The translations under genes and the position numbers were made by a program. Of a DNA stretch of 64,000 nucleotides, positions 28,497 through 41,279 are shown piece by piece. Position 1 is the first letter of the stretch. Every line of letters begins with the position of its first letter. The stretch lies in NCBI RefSeq assembly GCF_002443255.2, contig NW_019211456.1, forward strand, positions 21,011,061-21,075,060, read 5' to 3'. The stretch comes from Varroa destructor (lineage: Eukaryota; Arthropoda; Arachnida; Mesostigmata; Varroidae). The notes under the pieces are model-generated. The model saw nothing but the letters and a program-made list of their open reading frames with translations. It was not told the origin of the DNA and made no database searches.

Positions 28497-28850
28497 TTAA
28501 CCGTAAAACCCTGTCATCAAATGGCTAACCAACGAGTTGTAAGCACTCGGATGCTTGCCAGTATGGCTAGCAGCTTCAAAAGTATTGCGAGTTGTCACGC
28601 GTTTCATAACTACTAGACAGTTCCGTTCGAATTTCCCGTCACGCCCATTTGGCACCACACTTGGTCCGAAGCGGATGAGAGCGCAAGAATATTTGAAAAG
28701 GTTTCCCGCCTCCGCGTTCTCAATACGAAACTCCACAAAACTTAACTCACTAGTCAATGGAACGCCGCTTTCATCCTTCTCCCACGGTCGCGTCGACCGC
28801 CTAAATGCTCCGCAGGAAATATAGTCCGTGCACAGTTTGACATGGTCTTT
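28497..28850 (-). CDS. Doubtful minus-strand coding stretch, unknown product
   Basis: An open frame of over 110 codons reads like a globular protein (for example SELSFVEFRIENAEAGN and a beta-like KYSCALIRFG segment). Start and splice sites are not convincing, and overlapping open frames exist on the other strand. No family is recognised. Confidence 0.2.
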   Translation of the reverse strand, partial: KDHVKLCTDYISCGAFRRSTRPWEKDESGVPLTSELSFVEFRIENAEAGNLFKYSCALIRFGPSVVPNGRDGKFERNCLVVMKRVTTRNTFEAASHTGKHPSAYNSLVSHLMTGFYG

Positions 28851-31691
28851 GCACCGGGCTAAACAGCCGCGAAGACTCAACCTGTGGTTTCTTTAAACCA
28901 CCCAAGTATTTATGTAGGATAAGTGGTGACCTTGGGGCATCTAGCTACTGTTGATCACATGTACAACCATGATCTGTCGATGTGCACTCGTTGTTTAGCA
29001 AGCACAACGTGCTATGCTGGAGCACAATTGGAGGTAGAAGAGTGGTCCGTTTATCACAATACCCCTTGACGACTACTTACCTCTAGTTTAACTTCTAGGG
29101 TGTGAACAACAACGTGAGCACATGTAATAGTTATTGGCTGCAGACGAAAGTAATGTGGTACGGACAGAAAACCCAACAATACGAGGGGCGGTCGCTGGGT
29201 TGAGAATAGACGATGGACCAAAGCAAATTACTTCATGCGGCGCCCAGTTTGCATTCTGCATCCCCTTTACTCACACCTTTCAAAAGGTGGCACGTCCACT
29301 GGCACCGCGACCAGGTATATGCCAGCCCACATTGAATAAGTTTGTTGAGTTCATTTGGTTGAACTAGTAGCTGAACCTACTCTTTTAACCCCAAACAAAG
29401 TTCACATCATGAACGAACCCTGTTGGCTTCGTTAGAAGAGCACGCGCTCGACGCTGTGCACTCATGCGAATGTTGCCTATACAGTTTGTATTAGTAATAA
29501 TAGTTAAAATAATAATCGGATTCAAGGGGGGTGAGAAACAAATGAAGATCTTATGGAGATACGCAGACAAGATGGAACCCAGGCCATTATAGGGGTGGCC
29601 TCACCGATCGTACTAAACTGCAACGACGAAGCAAATATGTGAAAAGTAATGCCAATTGTCGATGGGAAAGTGTTAAATTCATTTGCAAGCGGAAGTCCCT
29701 ACGGTGAATTTTAACTACGTAAGATTGAACGCTGGCTATTTTGCAGCTTCAAACTTTTTTTAAGGATATAAAGCATGCTTATGAATGAATATGTGCAAGT
29801 TGCTTCCGACCCACAACCAAGGCTTGAAACATATTGCTTCCTATATGAGCGAGTACGCTAACATTTTTTTTCTTCCGACGATTTTTGTTTTTAAACCTGA
29901 GTTAGACTTGTGATAGACAGTAATGTTAGATTCTTACATCCTTGTGCTGTGACTCCTGCTCAAGTCGACCGATACTTAACCTTAACAATACATTCAATCA
30001 ATCAAAGGTTTCACTTTTCATTCCCAACATTATTTAATGTGTAATACGTATACATTTCTTCTATTTAAAATACCTTTGGAAATGTCCCTTATTACTGTAA
30101 TTATAATCAGTGGCGGCATACACGATACTTTTCAAGTTTCCACAATGTTACGCTCCTTGGCTCCCGCTTTTTTGACTTTCCTTGGCTCGTTTTTCTATTC
30201 TATTTTCTCATTTTCTTCTCCTCCCTCATTTGTTGCCCCTTGTCCCACTATTCTATAGTAATATATTATCCTTTTGTCAATTATAAGGCTTGTGCCGTGC
30301 GACGTTCGGCCTTCTTTGTTCGTTATTTGAAATGGGAGGTGTCGGCGCCTCCTCGTCCGCCGTTACCATCAGTAAGATCATTCGAAGCGTCAACTATCAC
30401 CACAAACCGCCTCAGTAGATCCGACATCCTCCATCCTAGAACAATAACCATACGCCGTGAGAACAATCCACTTGAACGATGCACCCTCACCAGGAAGTGG
30501 GGAGGGAGGGAGTTGAAAGCGACCATAGGACGACTCAATTAGGAAACCGTCCTCACAAGTACGCTGCCAGGGGGTTTATGACGAGGGCGAGCGGAACAGA
30601 ACATCAGATATCATTGCGGAAACTTTGCGGGAACCTATTCTTCATCCCAAGTTTGAGAACATAGTGGCAGAACTTCGGTGCTTTTGAAGTATCTTCGTTA
30701 CCTATAAGTAATGCTGCTAGGCATTGAGGGGCTTTGCCCATTCGAGTCCTCTAATCGTATAGCTGTAGCGACGTATTGTTTTACGTGGCTGCGTCAAATC
30801 TAGAAGCTTACCATACATCATTTTCAAAATGTCTATCAGCTTGCCGTTCAGGTTTCGTTGATCGATTTCGTGAATATTTTTGTCGAAAGTTAATTTGTGA
30901 CCAAGTTTGAGCCCTTTATCATTTTGACGACCGTCAATATACTATAATATTTTTGCGGAATGTTTAGTTCCCATTATAAGTAAGGTGTGCCGGTCCTTGT
31001 TAGCATCAAAGCATGTCTATCTAGTTGCTCAGAGTCGTTTTGCTTTTGGACCCTGGCCGTACTCGTCGAAGCAGGAAGCAACAAAGTCGTCTGCAGTATA
31101 GCAGCAAACGAGAAGTATTTGCACGCGACTCTTCCACTTCGACTGCGGCTCGAAAACGACGCCTAAGAGCTCCCGTGAGCCTATGCATAGCTTACGAAGC
31201 ACAGGCCTCACGCTTCAGTTCTATTCACAAGCTTCAAGGTGTTCACAATTGCGCATTCATACCACTGTGTCTGATCCACGTCAGTCAAATAGACTTGCGC
31301 GGGCATGAATTTTCCCTTTTAGGAAACTCTGCTTACCGCACTAGGCGACGTAACCCGCAATAGCGATAGTCGAGCTTTGCCGTGGGTCGTCTGGTTGAAT
31401 TCTATAGTACTAAACCTCTGTCTAGTGACAGAGCAAATGTTGGGTGTCACTCTCAGTGCCACACATATATATCAATCAGATGCTGCCCTATACAGGACAT
31501 CGTAATCGACCAAAAAGTAGTCTACCTATTTACAGAGCAAAGACAGTGCTACGAAGTGTGAACTCTACAGAAAAATCGAACAGAAAGCTGTGATGCGAGA
31601 TAAGAAGTATGGACCGATCACAACACGACGCCACGCATATCGCTAGCCGGTTGTCAATGGCGGCTTGGGCACTTCAGAGTTCAAAGACGAA

Positions 31692-31719
31692 TGCCGCCGC
31701 CGCCGCCGCTGCTGCTGCT
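31692..31719. repeat. (GCC)n(GCT)n trinucleotide repeat
   Basis: Five GCC and four GCT units form a compound triplet repeat. In one plus frame (31609-31806, 65 codons) it encodes polyalanine, which occurs in arthropod transcription factors, but the flanking frame has no recognisable domain or splice support. Confidence 0.85.
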
Positions 31720-32770
31720 ACGAATCATTTTCTACACTTCATGGAGGTACTCGAAGGGAGTTCCTGGTACGTGTGGTTGCAAAAGCGCTTTAGGGTTCTA
31801 TGTTGAACGTTTATGGTTGTGTTGGCAGCACTTGTGCTTTAATGCCACCGTCCACCTTACATGTGAAATAGATGAAGATTTCGCTGGGGTCAATTTGCGA
31901 TTTGTAACTTGGTAATGAAGACTGGAATTACCAGGACGAAGACTAGTCAGCAGAACGTTTTTTAGTATTCTATGCAATTCTCACTACTCTAAAATAAACG
32001 CATCGTTATATAACTTTGCATTATTCGATTACTCGTCTCACTGATTATATCCTATGTGTTTACCTGATTGAGATGTCCTTTTTCAACATTGAAATTAAAG
32101 ATAAGTTGACATTTCACAGTGGAACACAAACAGCTTCCCCTTCAAAAAGGTGCCGCGAGCCATTAATAAATAAACGTGTTCCCTACGAGACCTGTGTACG
32201 CTGGCGATACTATTTCAGAGACTAAACATCTGTACTATCACGCCGCTGATGGGGTGACTCACAAACAACCACGCGAAGTCAGACTGGACCGGTAATACTC
32301 GTTGTAAAAGCGCGACTCGCTGGGGTCCAGTGCAGACTTGTTACCGTTGATTTCTTCAGGTCAGGCAGTATCCTACCCCCTTTGGTATTGCGGCACTGAA
32401 TTCACCAGTACAGCTGAAGTGGTGAACTCGGTGGTCCTTTTTTTAATATGCAAATTCGATCCTTATTGAGAACGGCACTGGCCGGTTAGCAGGACACGAC
32501 CGTATTGTAGATAAAGCAAAGTGAGCATGAAAGGCGCCACGACGGACCTCTTCATCGTATTAATGCTCATACCAAGAGAAGCCACATTATACTCGAGCCA
32601 GCTTCAGGTCGACTTCAATGACTGAAGACGCGCATAAGACGCCAACTCTTCACTTTCTGATCCAAAAATTCACAGCAACGAGGGTTGGACTAGAGTAGCT
32701 AGCCGTTCGCGACGAAGTAAGAACTCGATGTGTGAGAATCTAGTCTTTTTCTCTCCTTCAATCACCTTAC

Positions 32771-33231
32771 CGCTCTCGATGTAATTTTTCTCCTATTGCA
32801 TGACGAGATGTTTGGTCAGTTCGAGCTGCCTGACCCCGGTCGAACCGATGCCCATCACCAGCTATTGGTATTGTTGTGAGTGATGTCTTTACCAGAGGAC
32901 AACTAACTCCTTTCAGATTCAATCGACTCTCCAGGATGAGAGAAATTAGCAATTTAATTTGATCACGAGTGGGAGATTGTAAAAAACGAAGGGAACGCAG
33001 AGGCGAAGGCGGTGAGGAAGTGGAAGAAGATGAAAACGAATTTTTAATTGCAAACCGCATATTCACACGCAAGACGCGCGAATCAGCCAACAGACTGAGG
33101 CACTCGTCGATTACGAGTGGACCTGACCGATTGACTGAGTTGCCGTCTTCGATGACGGTGTCAAAATGAGAAGTGGGAAACTCCGCGCGGATATGATCTC
33201 CGTGTCGTACCCTGACATTGTCTAAGTGCAT
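32771..33231 (-). CDS. Doubtful exon with strong donor site, unknown product
   Basis: A 154-codon frame is open on the minus strand from an ATG at 33231, or from an acceptor (GCACTTAG) at 33222. At 32771 it meets GAGCG followed by GTAAGG, a strong donor, rather than a natural end. The translation has an acidic/hydrophobic N-terminal half, a Ser/Pro linker and a Leu/Ile-rich helix. One compatible continuation, after CTACTCTAG near 32,680, would add a few residues before a stop. There is no recognised domain. Chance frames of this length are possible. Confidence 0.3.
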
Positions 33232-33859
33232 GTGCGTGCCTTAGTACACGACGATCTGCCAGTGTGATGAACACTTGATAGCGCCGTTGACGGGGGGGTG
33301 ATACGCGTGAAAATCTTTGTTTGACGCGATATTTTTTATGCAGAGCGAGCAAAAATCTCAGCGGTGCATTTGGCTAATGGCTCCAAGGAGGGGGTAAAAA
33401 ACTGAACACCACCATCTTACAATAGCAAAATTTATCCGGCGACACAGGGTCCACTTATGTATGCTTCTGTACTGCAAGGCAATAGGAATCGCGTTTATAT
33501 ATAGAAGGGTTATGTTTGCCGATCTCATGCTGGGCCAGTTCAGCCAGCAACTGTTGATGTCTGCCGCGGACTGACCATAAAGATGGAAACGTACGGTGCT
33601 TGAGATTTGCATTACCGTAAATTGGTGTTCGGTGAAACGATCCGTCTAGAACCGTCTAGCATTAGGCTTCTTCTGAAGCACGGGTTACGAATTAGGTGCA
33701 AAATATTAAAATCTATACTAACTAAATTCGGAACGATTATCTAGATTCTACCCAAATCAGATTTCAGTCACTATCATGGGACAGGTCTTATGTGGCTTTT
33801 GGAGGGCATTGCATACGAAATACGCAGCAATTTTTAATGCTTTAAACGTAACGCTCTTT

Positions 33860-33898
33860 ACTGCTAGATACCCAAATAGGAACACTTTATCTAGCAGT
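33860..33898. repeat. Inverted repeat, 11-base arms
   Basis: ACTGCTAGATA (33860-33870) and TATCTAGCAGT (33888-33898) are exact complements around a 17-base spacer in otherwise featureless DNA. Confidence 0.5.
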
Positions 33899-36800
33899 CT
33901 CTACCTAATAACGAATATTGTTCACTTAAGGTAGGCAAGTGCGCAGGAAGGGACGATTAATAAAACAGCTGAACCCCCTTAATAATCCCGCCTAAATTTT
34001 GTTGGTAACTTTTTGTAGGCCAACCCGAAAGTTGTGATAGCACTTTTTGCAGATCACGTCTTTTTCATGATCCTGTTTATGTTGTTTTATGGATGTATAT
34101 ATGCCACTAAGGTAGTTCAGTCATGTGCCAGCATAGGTGGTCCTTCCAATGCAGCCTTCCTGTCTATCGCTTCTGCGAAATCCTATTATTTAATTTAATG
34201 CCAGCGTTGGGCATTCGATCTGAAACGCTCCTTAGTAGCATCTATACTATTCCTAGATTTTTTAGGGTTCCCGGTTAGTGTGTATGATCAAAACGTGGAA
34301 TTTACTATTGAATAAACTGACACAAGTGATGAATAATGTCACTCAATGAAAATCCGTATTTAGAGCTATGCCAATCAGCTATCGTTAAGGTTGCACTATT
34401 CTAATGTTTTACTTCTTATGGTGGGTTTACGAAGGCACGCGAGATCCCTAGCTGATGATAATTGGGAACGTCAAACAGGAAGTCATACCGCTGTAAACAA
34501 ACAGCTGAAAAATGCTCATTGTTCTATAGTGACTGAGCATAGATAATAGAATTGCGAGTTAGCTTGGGAGAAGTAAACGAGCTAAACGTGATTGTTATGA
34601 AGCCTTATGACTTAAACGACTAAACTAGACGGGAGCAAAAAAAAAAAAAGTAACAAGTGGTTTCTCATCAATGAACCGACTGAAGACTATACGGTATTTG
34701 CTATGCAATCAGCATTATTGCTCTCGACCAACGGAAACAATTGGCATATATAATTGATACGATGCTAAAAAACAAATGTCGCGCTGAATTTTTGGGAACA
34801 ATAAAAAATGGGTCCCTTAAACTGATGCACAACCGTAAGCTACAGCTGCATCAATTGTCCTATGTCGCATGTGGCACGCGCCGAGGACTCTATTGGCTTC
34901 ATCCTATATCGAGTGCATTACCACACAATTGCCTGTCCATCTTACATCCTAACATCCAGCTTACGTTCGCAATTCTCAACGCTGCAAACTACAAATAGAA
35001 TTTTAGTAATACAGTACGTTTCTACAACGGTTCACGTATCACAATGCCGAAATATCATCATAAAAACCATTGAAATCCCGCTTAACTGAACATCATTCGT
35101 CCCAAGTTACAGAGTTACTTAATTACGGAACTTAATATTCACAGTCCGGTCAAAAAGGCGTTGTCGAGTTACACGCTGGCGTCGCTGATTTTGACTGAAA
35201 GAAGTACTAGAGGTTCTGTGAGTTTTGGTTGTCCACGTAACGTTTCTTGTAATCAACCCAGATTGGGTGACATGTCTGTGGGGTTCAAACGAACGAAAGA
35301 TGTAATTACTCAGTTGCAATAGATATCGCTATATAGAATTAGAGGAGATGAATATCGAACAACCGGAAATGTTATGGGGTGATTCCATAAAGTGACTTAA
35401 TGTCCAGCCATCCTGAACGAAGGACAGTGGAATGATTGTTTGAATTTACAAATTGTTTTAAAAGAGTCTTCAAGGTCAGTACACATAGGCTCCTTTAACA
35501 CCCCGTTATTGATCAGTCGTTTACGAATGCAGAAGTACAACAGGCAAAAAAATGTCGCTAGAAAAAACAGCTTCAAGTTCGCTGTTGGCTGGGTGAGAAT
35601 TTCGCGTTAACTGGCTTAACACACACATTATAGGTACATTTGGGAAACATGCAGCATGAGAAAGGCGCATGCGTGCGGTTTGGCAAAGGGATGCAGTTGG
35701 CGAAAGACCGTATATTTGACTATACCGCGTACGTTTCGACTTCGCAAAGGGCACGTGTGTTGACGCCTTTTTATCTGACGGCAGTCTACGATGACGACCT
35801 CTACTGCGTGCAAGATATATACACCGTACAGCAACCCGTGAACAATTTATGTTACGTCAAGATTGACGCCAATCACTCGCGCAATCAGCAACAATTACGT
35901 ATGCCAGGCAAACTAACATAGTTTATCGGTCAAGTACACTCTTACGAAGTATTGACGATGCCCAACAGTTCAGCTGAAAATTAACTTTAAATGAATCTCT
36001 CGATCCCAATAATTTCCTTATCAAGAATTCCTTACAAGAATTGGGCTATACAATTATTACGTAACGCTTTTCGGTATTATCAAAGCTTGCCCATTTATTC
36101 ATAGACAACCTAATTTGTCTATGACGGTTTCACTTGACGACGGCCCTAAAACACATCACAAAACAGCTGGTAGGCTCAATTTATCACTTTCATCGACCAG
36201 TGACTGCGGTCAAAAGTAGAACGTAGCTCTCAACTATTCAGCACACAGGCTTTCATTAGATAGAGCCTGTATAGAATAATAGCAATTACAGTCACAATTA
36301 CATTTTAAGGCACGCTTGATTGATCGGAAAACACAAGAAAAAATTTGAATAATGAGACGGTCGCAGGTGCTATACATGGGAAGTTCTCATAACCGACGCA
36401 TTTCAGAGCTCATGCAAATATGCTCGAACTCAGGCTCCCGCATCGAGGCAAGACTTTCCTTATGGAAAATGTCACGATTAATCATGGCAACTGCTTTCAC
36501 GGTATCTAAACGAACTTTAACCCAATGAGTTTCGACACTATACCCGCATGAACGCCTTGATCTTCACATTTTTTTTTTCTTCACATCAATATGTCAGGTG
36601 TCATTGAAACAAGCACACGCCCTGTGACAAACCGTCAGGAAAACATCAAACGAACATCGTTAGGACACACAACTACAGTAATCATACCTACATGTCCTAG
36701 GGGAAAAGTTGCTTAGTTCGTTGCCCAATTGAGGGCACGTACTAAACAGTTAGGTTGTATAGAAGAGGCCATTGAGCATTAACGTCACATATGTGTCATC

Positions 36801-37089
36801 AGGAAACCGAGTAGGAAAAGCGTGAGTAGATCTATTAACTCCCGCCGGAGATGGGTGATCGACTTTATCTGGCCTTCCTCACGCAGCCCATACTAAGGAT
36901 TAGATGCTCATATGATTTTGTACGATCGAAGTCTCTTCCGTAGGCAGAGTGAATAATCGCTTGGTTCAAGGGTTAGTCGAACAGCGCCACGAAGTGGTGG
37001 ATCAGCTTTCGAGCTTTAGTGAGCACAGCGAATCTTATTATAAAATAATTCAACTTTTAATTAAAGTTCGAAACACGTAACTAACCAAC

Positions 37090-37114
37090 TTGTTACTTTC
37101 TGTGAAAGTAACAA
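37090..37114. repeat. Short hairpin, 11-base stem
   Basis: TTGTTACTTTC and GAAAGTAACAA flank a three-base loop (TGT). No U-run follows as in a bacterial terminator. Its function is unknown, and chance cannot be excluded in AT-rich DNA. Confidence 0.5.
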
Positions 37115-38793
37115 AGAAAAACAAGCGTATGAAAGCCATCAGCTTTCCAATGAACAACAAGCTACTCCCGAACTATATTTTTATTTGCTTGCCACATACT
37201 ATAAAAATCTATTTATCTCATATATACATAGAGTATAATTGAACTGACCTCGATGGCTTAAACAAATCAAATCAAAGCGCCTTACCCACAGAATTTCTCA
37301 CCACAACCAGCAGAGCTTCGTAATCGTGCGTTTTATCACGCTATGCACCATATATTTCTTATTATATCATTATAACATTTAATTTACTAGCCGAGGGGAT
37401 ACCTAGGTTCGATAGTAACAAGTGGAAAAACGGTCTCCCACACAATAAACCGTACTCAATATTATATACGAGTTAGGTTCGTGGACCCGCTCAACGACAT
37501 GTTTATTCAATCGTACTTGTCGTGCAGTGTACGTCGATGGCGGGGTTTGAACCTACTACTTAGCCATCTCGAAGAGTGTAGTGGCTGCGGATGCACTGGC
37601 AATTAATACTATTACAGACGGATATTGCCTACAAGACCAACAATCTACTAGTTGTACGAAAAGCGTAATGTCTTTCTTTTTGGCTGAGTCGGTAGATTTA
37701 GAGCAAGCCCATATTTTTGCATGCCTTTCGGAACGTGCTTGGGTGCTAACACACCTTTACGCCCCTAACACACACTCTACAACAATAGTTGTCACACATT
37801 TTCTAAACTTCGCGCGAATCGATGCCCTTTGGTTTTATTATAACGTGACTGGCTACGAACACTTAAATGTGAGATTATTTCTGCTTATACCGTTTCGCTA
37901 ATAACGTGTACGAAGATATTTGTACATTTAGGTTATTTCAGCGCTCGTTGACTCATTTGTCACAAGCAGCAGCACCTGTATCTAGCTACGCAGTGTTCAT
38001 TCGACGTCGCTAAACGCTGCATCTTCGTTGATGTTCCACTGCCTACCTGATATATCTAACGACTCGTTCGAATACGTCTAGCAAATGAGTAAAGCTTTAG
38101 AGCTCTCTATTTCTCTGTATAACGTTATGCTTGTAACAGGGAATTGAACGATCGAAAGCAGCCTGAGCGAATTTTCGTTTTGCTGCTGACTCAGCGTGGC
38201 CTGATACAGCATCAACTTGAAACAAGTGGCCGACAAATAACCTTCGCTTAGGTGGAGCGACCTTGTAGCAGAGAAAGTTGCTTCCGCTCTAATAGACATG
38301 GACGCACCACTTCCGCGAATCCGTGGTGTATCCCCGCTTCGCTCGGACATCTGGCGGGCTCATTTAAAAATTGTCATCGTCGTCGTTGAGGACTCGCGCG
38401 GGACAAGAGGCAAAAAAGGGTTAGAAGGCGAGAAACCTCAGCGCAGCTCAAGACCGGCGGATGGTATATATGCTTCTTGTTCGCGGTAGAAGGCGATTAG
38501 GAGAAGTGGTCATTCTGCTGAAAAATTCATGGCGTGGAAAAACAGGCTAAGTAACATGATGATCGAGCACTAATGCAATAGGCGGGGACCGCCGATGCGG
38601 CCGAAGTCATGAAGTGTGGTCACGAATTATCCAAGTAAGCAATTCGCTTTGTGATCTCAACTTTTTGCCGAACTATCGCACATGACAGGGCAAAGAGAAA
38701 AAAACGAGATCTGTACATATGAGGAAACACAGCAAGGAACAAACTTGTATGGGAAGCAGGCCGGTTCCGCGAAACTCGACCGATCCATCCGTG

Positions 38794-38824
38794 CATATAT
38801 ATATATATATATATATGTGTGTGT
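38794..38824. repeat. (AT)n(GT)n microsatellite
   Basis: About 11 AT units run into GT units. Confidence 0.9.
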
Positions 38825-39079
38825 TGTAGTGCGATATTTGAGATAAATGTAGAAAAGGTTATGTCCTGCCTTCTGCACCTTCATTAGTAGCCTATAAAGG
38901 TGTAACTGCTTTGTTTTAATTGTCGTTTACAATGGTTGTAGCACGTATATACTGACGAATCGGATCGTGAGGCCAAAAGCCCTTTGACTATGCTACCATT
39001 TTATCGCTGGAATCGTAGGTATGGTCACGAGCTAATTTAAAACTTAACTGGAACAATTAAATCTACTTTTACAAGGAGG

Positions 39080-39152
39080 CCTTTTTTTTTTCCTTTTTTT
39101 TTTTATTTCTTTTTTTTCTTCCTTTTTCCCTTTTTTATTTCCTGTGTTTTTT
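39080..39152 (+). repeat. Long polypyrimidine tract
   Basis: Seventy bases are almost purely T and C on the plus strand (two A residues), ending about 140 bases before mariner copy A. It could be a degenerate A-rich tail of a minus-strand retroposon or simply slipped sequence. Confidence 0.8.
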
Positions 39153-39289
39153 TACATTCTAAATTGCCTTTGCCAAATAGATTTCTAGGAGTTCTTAGTC
39201 AATCCAAATTCGCCTATTAAATTTTTTTTAGTTGTTGTAAGAGAATCCGCCGATATTTAATAAATTGGTAAAATTTGGCTGGTAGTCTA

Positions 39290-40120
39290 GGAACTTGTGA
39301 GTGAAAACCGGCTGAATTTACTCCCGAAGAAGTTTTGAAGAAAAGATCAACGCTTGGGTTCAAACTGTTGGTGCTCGAAGGCCACAGCACTATAGAAATT
39401 TGTTGAAGATTGATGAAGAGATGTTAAATGAAAGCACAGTACTTCACTAGTGCACACGTTTGAAGAATCGAGGGTGGAGTGTTGACCAGCAAAAACGGTA
39501 TTAGATGGCGGAGCTCGATTGAAAAGACTTTTCACGAAAACACACAACTGGCATTTTACATGCAACTTATGACAAAACCCGAATTAACCAAACCGAACCG
39601 AACCCCGAAGGAAAACAGGAATGCTGTTAAGTTCGAAAACTGAATAAAAATGAATCCCCGTATATTGACCCCGGCGTAGTTGAAGGTGCGTGTGGTGTAT
39701 TCCATATGCAAGTTGCGAAACCTGAGTCAACAAAAAAACCCGTCTGGGGCGTACGATCGCTATAGACGAGACATGGTTCAGTCTCTACCACCAGGACCAT
39801 CGAAGCAATACCGGACGAAACAATAGCACCACCCTATAGAGAAATTAAATTCGGGGTTTGTATAGAGTAGCTCTGGACGTAAAGCGATATTGTACTTGCA
39901 ATGGACATTAGAGGCGTCTGCTTCTGTGAGTGTCTGCGGAAAAAAAGTTATGAATGCAGCCCCTATCTCATGTTTTTCAAGAGATTCCTAGATAGCTTGC
40001 ACGGTAATTGTTAAGACCCAGCCTGGTTACCTGGTGACAGGAACAAATCTCATGGTCGTGCTTATATTGCTTCTCGGATCGAGTAAATATCCAAAGTCCG
40101 CTTCAACCCACTCGAGTTCA
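39290..40120 (+). mobile_element. Degenerate mariner-like transposon remnant (copy A)
   Basis: On the plus strand, broken frames keep mariner transposase landmarks in the right order. A helix-turn-helix stretch (about 39,400-39,490) reads MLNESTV, then, after a stop, RLKNRGWSVD, which matches the family pattern ALSESTCREWFQRFKNGDFDVED. Around 39,770 is DETWFSLYHQD, the region of the first catalytic Asp. Around 39,900-40,000 is AMDIRGVCFCE...FFKRFLDSL, and around 40,040-40,085 a stretch resembles the HHDNA.AH block of the second catalytic Asp. Stop codons and frameshifts are scattered throughout, so the element is dead. Terminal inverted repeats were not found. It aligns by eye with copy B at 44.1-44.8 kb in the same orientation. 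Confidence 0.65.
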
Positions 40121-40913
40121 ACCCTAGAAAGAGTAACTAATAAGCACGCATATATAACTACGAATTTACTTCGAGGTGACGTAAATAGAAAAATTATGTG
40201 TGATAATGGTAGACATCTGGCTAATTGAAGACTGCCAGAGCGCCGGGACATGCGTGTAAAAATTTGAATATCCGTGACGCATTTAAAAAAATTACCATTT
40301 TAGTTTTACTAATCTTAAAATTCTTCAGCTTTGCAGTCCGCCGGATTCGTTTTTAACGGTCTAATGGTAATAAAGAAAAGTTTGAAGAAGCAGTGTGCCC
40401 GCCATGCGGTCGCCAAACATAAGTCAAGTACTTGACGAAGGAATCGCCCTTAGAGCAAGACTAAGCATATTTCCTTGATGCAATTTATGTTATTATTATA
40501 TCGTTATTTTTTTTGGAAGTGATTTATGGATTTAGTAGATTATCGTCCGGCGTGACATACGTATGTTTATTTTCTGTGCAATTTTGTGCAACCAAACTTT
40601 CGAACGCTTAGTCGGAACAACAATTTTGCCAATCAATTGTATTAATTTTGATTTTGTCCGATTATTTTACTCTGTTGGAAAGTCATCCGTTAACCGATAT
40701 CCGCGCTAGTTACCAACGTACGATTCCATCCTCGTAAATGAGCCTCTCTGGGGACAAAAAAAGTCAGCTTTACTAACAATTCTAGAAACTGACACTTTTT
40801 ACATCTGTTAGATAATTTCTAAGATTCTGCCCTACGTTCGCCCGCCTGCGTTTCATCCTGCCTATGTGTTTCTTCTATTAGTAATAATGTTCTAATGATA
40901 CCAAGACGATAGA

Positions 40914-40937
40914 ATTCAGGCTTATTTAAGCCTGAAT
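40914..40937. repeat. Hairpin ATTCAGGCTT / AAGCCTGAAT
   Basis: A 10-base perfect stem with a four-base loop is followed directly by a second, imperfect stem (around GATCCCGAGTCC...GGACTTGGGAATC). It lies just beyond the presumed polyadenylation signal of the zinc-finger gene. Confidence 0.45.
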
Positions 40938-40953
40938 GATCCCGAGTCCGATG

Positions 40954-40959
40954 TTTATT
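40954..40959 (-). terminator. Polyadenylation signal AATAAA
   Basis: This is the first AATAAA on the minus strand after the stop of the TRAF-type zinc-finger gene, about 320 bases downstream. It sits beside a small palindrome (40914-40937). Confidence 0.35.
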
Positions 40960-41279
40960 CGAATATTGGACTTGGGAATCGTTTCAAGGATCAAACACCC
41001 CCTCAAGAATAGAGCGTCTCAAGTATATCAAATTCCCATAAAAATGACATGAATCCTATTATCAAACGGACAGTTGCAAACATCCTAAACAGGTGTCTCA
41101 TTTGGTGTACAAGAGCCTTTTGCACATCTGTGTACATACATTTTCCTGCGAACGGAAAAAATGCGTACCTCTTCCCATTAGCCACCAGACTTTTCGTTTA
41201 CAGAAGTAACTCCAAAATGGGGACGAAGACGTTTGAAAATAATAGGTCCCTGTAGAGGTTTCCTGATCTGGCATTATAT

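Larger units (their letters stand above)
25200..39079. other. Large non-coding stretch
   Basis: It contains triplet repeats, small hairpins and doubtful exons listed separately. A plus frame near 27,300 (QRARWAVQLE) recalls the RNase H region of gypsy elements but stands alone. Nothing else is supported. Confidence 0.5.

Noticed and set aside
37530..37565. GGGTTTGAACC, like a tRNA T-arm
   Set aside because: The flanking bases do not pair as a T-stem and no anticodon arm or acceptor stem can be drawn.
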